DNA of 7,929 nt. Source: Marinilabilia sp. UBA5340 (GTDB lineage: Bacteria; Bacteroidota; Bacteroidia; Bacteroidales; Marinilabiliaceae). The DNA is taken from contig DHQK01000155.1 in assembly GCA_002411085.1 (NCBI GenBank), forward strand, positions 1,369 through 9,297, read 5' to 3'. A program made the position numbers and the translations under genes. Below the pieces are notes generated by a model. It did not search any database. It was not told where the DNA came from and saw nothing but the letters and a program-made list of their open reading frames with translations. This document shows, piece after piece, positions 5,301 to 7,929 of this stretch (position 1 is its first letter; each line of letters begins with the position of its first letter).

Positions 5301-7904
5301 CACGCTCACCAGCTCAATCTTATGATTCTCATCGGTTAGCAACAACCCCCGATCATCGCCGGAAGGAGTGCGAATACCGGTATACACATCATAAGGAGAC
5401 AAAGGCATACTTTTAGAAGCGATGCTAAAAGCCCCGCCTTCTTCAAAAACCCTGGACATAAACCGGGCGGTCAGTTTCCCTGGAGCCCGCTGATAATCAG
5501 GGATCATCTTACGAAACTGCGTATTGCCTTTTTCGTCCAGAATGCCTTCGAAGATGGTGGTTTCGGAAGCATCCAGTGTCCGGGTAATATCCTCAAAGAG
5601 ATAGCCCGGAAAATCCGGGAATCTGGTGGCAGCATTCATTACATTCATTCTCACGTCCGCCTTCAGGTCTGTTGCAGGTGAACCATGCAACCACTCCGAA
5701 TGCAGCGTAAAATCGCTTGCTGCTCCCGATCGGAGTTCTTCTCCATCAACTTTAAGGTCTATTTTTAACCGGTTTGGACGGATGGTCTCTACGCGTAAAG
5801 TCTTCTCAAAACCGACACCTCCCATACTTATCCGAGCCAACCACATCCCTGTCGGTGCTTCTTCTCCGGTTTTCGTGCGGAAGGTATAGAGCAGATTCTC
5901 GGGATGCACACTCACCTGACGATCCACCAGTCTTCCGCGTGGATCTGTCAGTTCAAAGGTGACAGGATGATTCGACGGCAAAGTTCCGGGCTGACTTTCC
6001 ACGGGCATAAAAGAGACAAAAATGGAATCCCCGGGACGCCACACACCGCGCTCTCCGAAGATAAAACCACGCAACCCTTCCTTTACGGTTTCCCCTGAAA
6101 TATCAAAACGATCCAGAGGAAGGGCTTTCCCTTCTTCCAGCTTCAGATAACCCCGCTGCTTTCCCTGCTTGGCGATCAGCAAAAACGGAGTCTCCTCAAA
6201 AGCCATGGCAGCAAACCCTTCCTTATCGGTAGAGGCATAGGCCATTTCGACCATTTGCAAATTATAAACCTCAACCTCAACACCTTTGAGGGGCTCAGAA
6301 GTACGCAAATCGGTAACCGTCACCAACATTTCTCCGTTGGCTCCCCGTTTGGCCATCAGTCCCAAATTAGATGCCAGCACATTAGTGGCCACCCAGCGAT
6401 CCTGGGTATAATAAGAATCGGTACAGGGATCATCACGATCGTACCAATTGTAACCAGCCGGATAATAATAAGGCGAAGTAGAATAGTAATTATCCGCTTC
6501 ATCCCAGAAATCTTTATCACGATCTGTTTCATCAGTGACATTTATCTCAGGTTCATCCTCGGAACCGGCACAGGGATAAATGGCATCTCCCTTTTCAAAG
6601 CCCAGCTCCACCCGGTAGATGGCTCCCGGTTCGGGTTGAATAAATTTCGAAAGATCCAGTGAGAAAGTATTCCATTTATTTAAACTCAGCGTGGGATCGT
6701 TATCGATTGCTATTCGCTGTTTATGAACCAATCGTCCTGCCCGTTTTAGCTGTGACTCACCTCCCAATTCATTGATCTGCAAAAAATGACCAATATTGTG
6801 CTCATAGATTTTAATTATCCGCACTTTAACGGATTTGAGGCTAACGGCTTTAAAAGGCAGAAACAACCCATCAGAAAAAGGCATGATTGTCCCATCGCCC
6901 AGCAACTCCACCTGAGGTTTTTCGCTGGAAAAAGAAAAGGTGAATTCCCCCTTCTTATCCAGTGACATCCCGGCTGCATTTTTTATTTCGGGTAAAATTT
7001 CGAGTTTTCGCGTTCCTGAAAGAGACTCTCCCGGATACAATTCAACCTGATTGTTATCCAGGTTCCAGTCGAGATCTATCCCTTTCATCACAAACAGACC
7101 CGAAATATCCTGTGCCGGATCTATCGGATCACTGAAAGTAACCGTAATTACGTTGCGGGGAGAAGTTTCCATTCGGGCAGAGACAATCTCAAACTCATCA
7201 ATGGCAGGAACGGTTATTTCCAACTCCCGGTCATCATCAGGAGAAAGCGGCCCTTCCGGGACTTCAACAACCAATGTTCTGCCAGAGTTTCCCCGGGCCA
7301 ATTTGGAGACTGTCAATTCATGGGTTCGGCCGTCGATATGACTCCATTCCGGATCAACTTTTTCTCCATCATAAGTGACAAGCACCTGGTCTTCTACCAT
7401 TTGATTATCGGCCACATCAGCCAGCGCCACACGTGCCGTAACAATATACAGATCATACTCCGAAACGGATACCGGTTTTATACTCCCGGTACTCAACCAG
7501 GCATTTTGAGGCACCGTTCTGAAGGTGAAAAAGAAAGTCTCCTCTTCATCAGGCAGCAGACGTGGCAAATCGATCTCCACTTTGAATTCAGTTCCCGAAG
7601 GAAGAATTTCATGAGGTTTGAATACCAATGTCCGGTTACCGGCCCATACAGCCTCCCCTTCCACCGATGGCGAAACAGAAATGATCCCGTCACCGACAGC
7701 CTTGCCGGCCTCTGCTTTGGGAACCGGTGACGAAAACTCCACCATGACAGGAGATCTTGCAGATACCTGACCAGAGGTAAAGGCACTGATTTTTGAATGA
7801 AACGGGGAATGTGCAGGGGCATCCTTTTTTGAAGAATCACATCCAATCAATAAGAATACGGCAACCATGAAAGATGCCAGGAGAGTAAAAAACTTCATTC
7901 GCAT
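2373..7904 (-). CDS. Alpha-2-macroglobulin family lipoprotein (YfhM-like) with intact thioester
   Basis: This 1843-residue envelope protein is a bacterial alpha-2-macroglobulin, a family thought to trap proteases that attack the envelope by covalent capture. A lipoprotein signal peptide ends in the lipobox LIGC, with the lipidated cysteine at 22; the start at 7904 gives MRMKFF, and M3 (7898) is an alternative. In order: an Ig-like/macroglobulin domain at about 38-130; further MG domains to about 443; an acidic, tyrosine-rich insert bounded by C445 and C494; an MG region containing GERGVWRPGDSIFVSF near 616-631; a bait/A2M_N_2 region near 1073-1165; the A2M core near 1180-1245 (FFGPYH, then PKMMGPDERLWLPV); and the alpha-helical thioester domain around 1370-1640 with YPHGCIEQ, giving C1392 and Q1395 for the thioester. 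A C-terminal MG10-like domain ends at 1843, with C1821 in LPPVSCEAMY. Only five cysteines are present. The Asp after C22 would signal inner-membrane retention in E. coli, but that rule does not carry over to Bacteroidota. No penicillin-binding protein gene follows it; tatD does. Confidence 0.93.
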   Translation of the reverse strand: MRMKFFTLLASFMVAVFLLIGCDSSKKDAPAHSPFHSKISAFTSGQVSARSPVMVEFSSPVPKAEAGKAVGDGIISVSPSVEGEAVWAGNRTLVFKPHEILPSGTEFKVEIDLPRLLPDEEETFFFTFRTVPQNAWLSTGSIKPVSVSEYDLYIVTARVALADVADNQMVEDQVLVTYDGEKVDPEWSHIDGRTHELTVSKLARGNSGRTLVVEVPEGPLSPDDDRELEITVPAIDEFEIVSARMETSPRNVITVTFSDPIDPAQDISGLFVMKGIDLDWNLDNNQVELYPGESLSGTRKLEILPEIKNAAGMSLDKKGEFTFSFSSEKPQVELLGDGTIMPFSDGLFLPFKAVSLKSVKVRIIKIYEHNIGHFLQINELGGESQLKRAGRLVHKQRIAIDNDPTLSLNKWNTFSLDLSKFIQPEPGAIYRVELGFEKGDAIYPCAGSEDEPEINVTDETDRDKDFWDEADNYYSTSPYYYPAGYNWYDRDDPCTDSYYTQDRWVATNVLASNLGLMAKRGANGEMLVTVTDLRTSEPLKGVEVEVYNLQMVEMAYASTDKEGFAAMAFEETPFLLIAKQGKQRGYLKLEEGKALPLDRFDISGETVKEGLRGFIFGERGVWRPGDSIFVSFMPVESQPGTLPSNHPVTFELTDPRGRLVDRQVSVHPENLLYTFRTKTGEEAPTGMWLARISMGGVGFEKTLRVETIRPNRLKIDLKVDGEELRSGAASDFTLHSEWLHGSPATDLKADVRMNVMNAATRFPDFPGYLFEDITRTLDASETTIFEGILDEKGNTQFRKMIPDYQRAPGKLTARFMSRVFEEGGAFSIASKSMPLSPYDVYTGIRTPSGDDRGLLLTDENHKIELVSVDANGKPVGGQDLTYSIYKIEWRWWWEKSDEDLGRYVTFNSRSRIHKGLVTTSSDGRASFDFRIDKPEWGRYLIRVVNASSGHSTATTVQVDWPGWARESRGGDGASQLVFSTDKKSYKVGDDVSVTFPSSEEGRALVSIETGSRILKSWWVNPESKETRFSFKATREMSPNIYVSITLIQPHAQTANNRPIRLYGIVPVMIEDPETRLQPELETKDSWRPGEEAVIKVSEANNESFDYVVAVVDEGLLDLTGFRTPDPWQRFNSRQALGIKTWDLYDEVIGAFGGKIEQLFSVGGSGELSGDKSKNQMRRFEPMVRFFGPYHLKRGSEKLRFIVPEYTGSVRVMVIGTNGTAVGSNDATVKVKKPVMVWSSLPKMMGPDERLWLPVTVFVTEENISDVRVSLEGSEHYNLIDGNSRNVKFDGPGEKTVYFEIGTKEIIGLSKLTISAEGKGEKDVITKNLEIRMPNPPVTKTVFSRIENGASKSLEYELPGIKGTNSMQMEVSAIPPMDLTRRLNYLLDYPHGCIEQITSGGFPQLYLDKVMELNEDQKAKARENIGSVLQRYSNYQTPEGGFAYWPGQSYPNEWGTSYAGHFLLEAEKQGYMVKPSVKSGWLKWQKQRAKAWLPDSDTRYYGSEQMLQAYRLYTLALAGEPLVGAMNRLRQQDEMALQARWMLASAYVLSGMHEVAGELMDDAKGVSNTKVLYRTYGSELRDQAILINALSLLGRKEAAFPLVREAAEKLSKQHWYSTQTTAWTLMSIVSFAGQNMADESLQFTYAVNNQQAVTVGTDKPVSRRDFEIPSKVKGSVNVTNDTDGELYASLVLSGTPAGIDSSAFAENLKLETRFTTMEGTRLSPREIEQGTDFLYVVKISNPGTAGDVENLALTQMIPSGWEIRNTRLEGNNTHELDVPDYRDIRDDRVLSYFDLDAGSTKQFVVVVHAAFPGEYYLPPVSCEAMYKHAVRARVGGYKVRVTKP

Positions 7905-7929
7905 AATATTTGTTTGTTAAGGTTACAAT

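Noticed and set aside
6255..6662. Plus-strand 135-codon Ile-rich frame
   Set aside because: It is the antisense reading of the acidic, Asp/Tyr-rich insert of the macroglobulin; complementing GAT and TAT codons yields the Ile-rich translation.
1..7929. CRISPR arrays, tRNA or rRNA genes, insertion sequences, phage genes
   Set aside because: I saw no regularly spaced direct repeats, no cloverleaf-like or rRNA sequence, and no transposase or integrase in any frame; apart from the small TA relic, no mobile element is visible.

Overview
The window suggests a member of the Bacteroidota, most likely Bacteroidales or Marinilabiliales. The grounds are a very large YfhM-type alpha-2-macroglobulin lipoprotein with the acidic/aromatic insert seen in Bacteroidota homologues, a compact TatD-like hydrolase next to a TcdA dehydratase, the absence of Shine-Dalgarno sequences before the starts, and one good match to the Bacteroidota -7 promoter element (TAnnTTTG). 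The genus is an inference and was not checked by search.

Every convincing coding region lies on the minus strand, so transcription runs from high to low coordinates. In that order: (1) 7904-2373, an alpha-2-macroglobulin-family lipoprotein of 1843 residues with an intact thioester motif, filling about 70% of the window; (2) 2372-2243, a spacer with two inverted repeats, the second a likely terminator or leader hairpin; (3) 2242-1568, a short TatD-family metal hydrolase; (4) 1497-781, TcdA, which makes cyclic t6A in tRNA; (5) 693-534, small remnants of a toxin-antitoxin pair: the last 40 codons of a MntA-like nucleotidyltransferase, overlapped by the first 14 codons of a HepT-like HEPN protein; (6) 446-1, the first 148 codons of a TauE/SafE (TSUP) membrane transporter that runs off the left edge.

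The working genes are mostly housekeeping or envelope functions. The macroglobulin probably traps proteases at the cell envelope, TcdA modifies tRNA position 37, the TatD homologue is a presumed metal-dependent nuclease or hydrolase, and the TSUP protein exports or imports a small, often sulfur-containing, anion. No functional link between all of them is evident. tatD and tcdA may be cotranscribed.

I found no intact novel system. The most interesting item is the decayed MntA/HepT pair between tcdA and the transporter, which is too short to be called by ordinary gene finding. The inverted repeats around the end of the macroglobulin gene and that protein's cysteine-bounded acidic insert are secondary points of interest.
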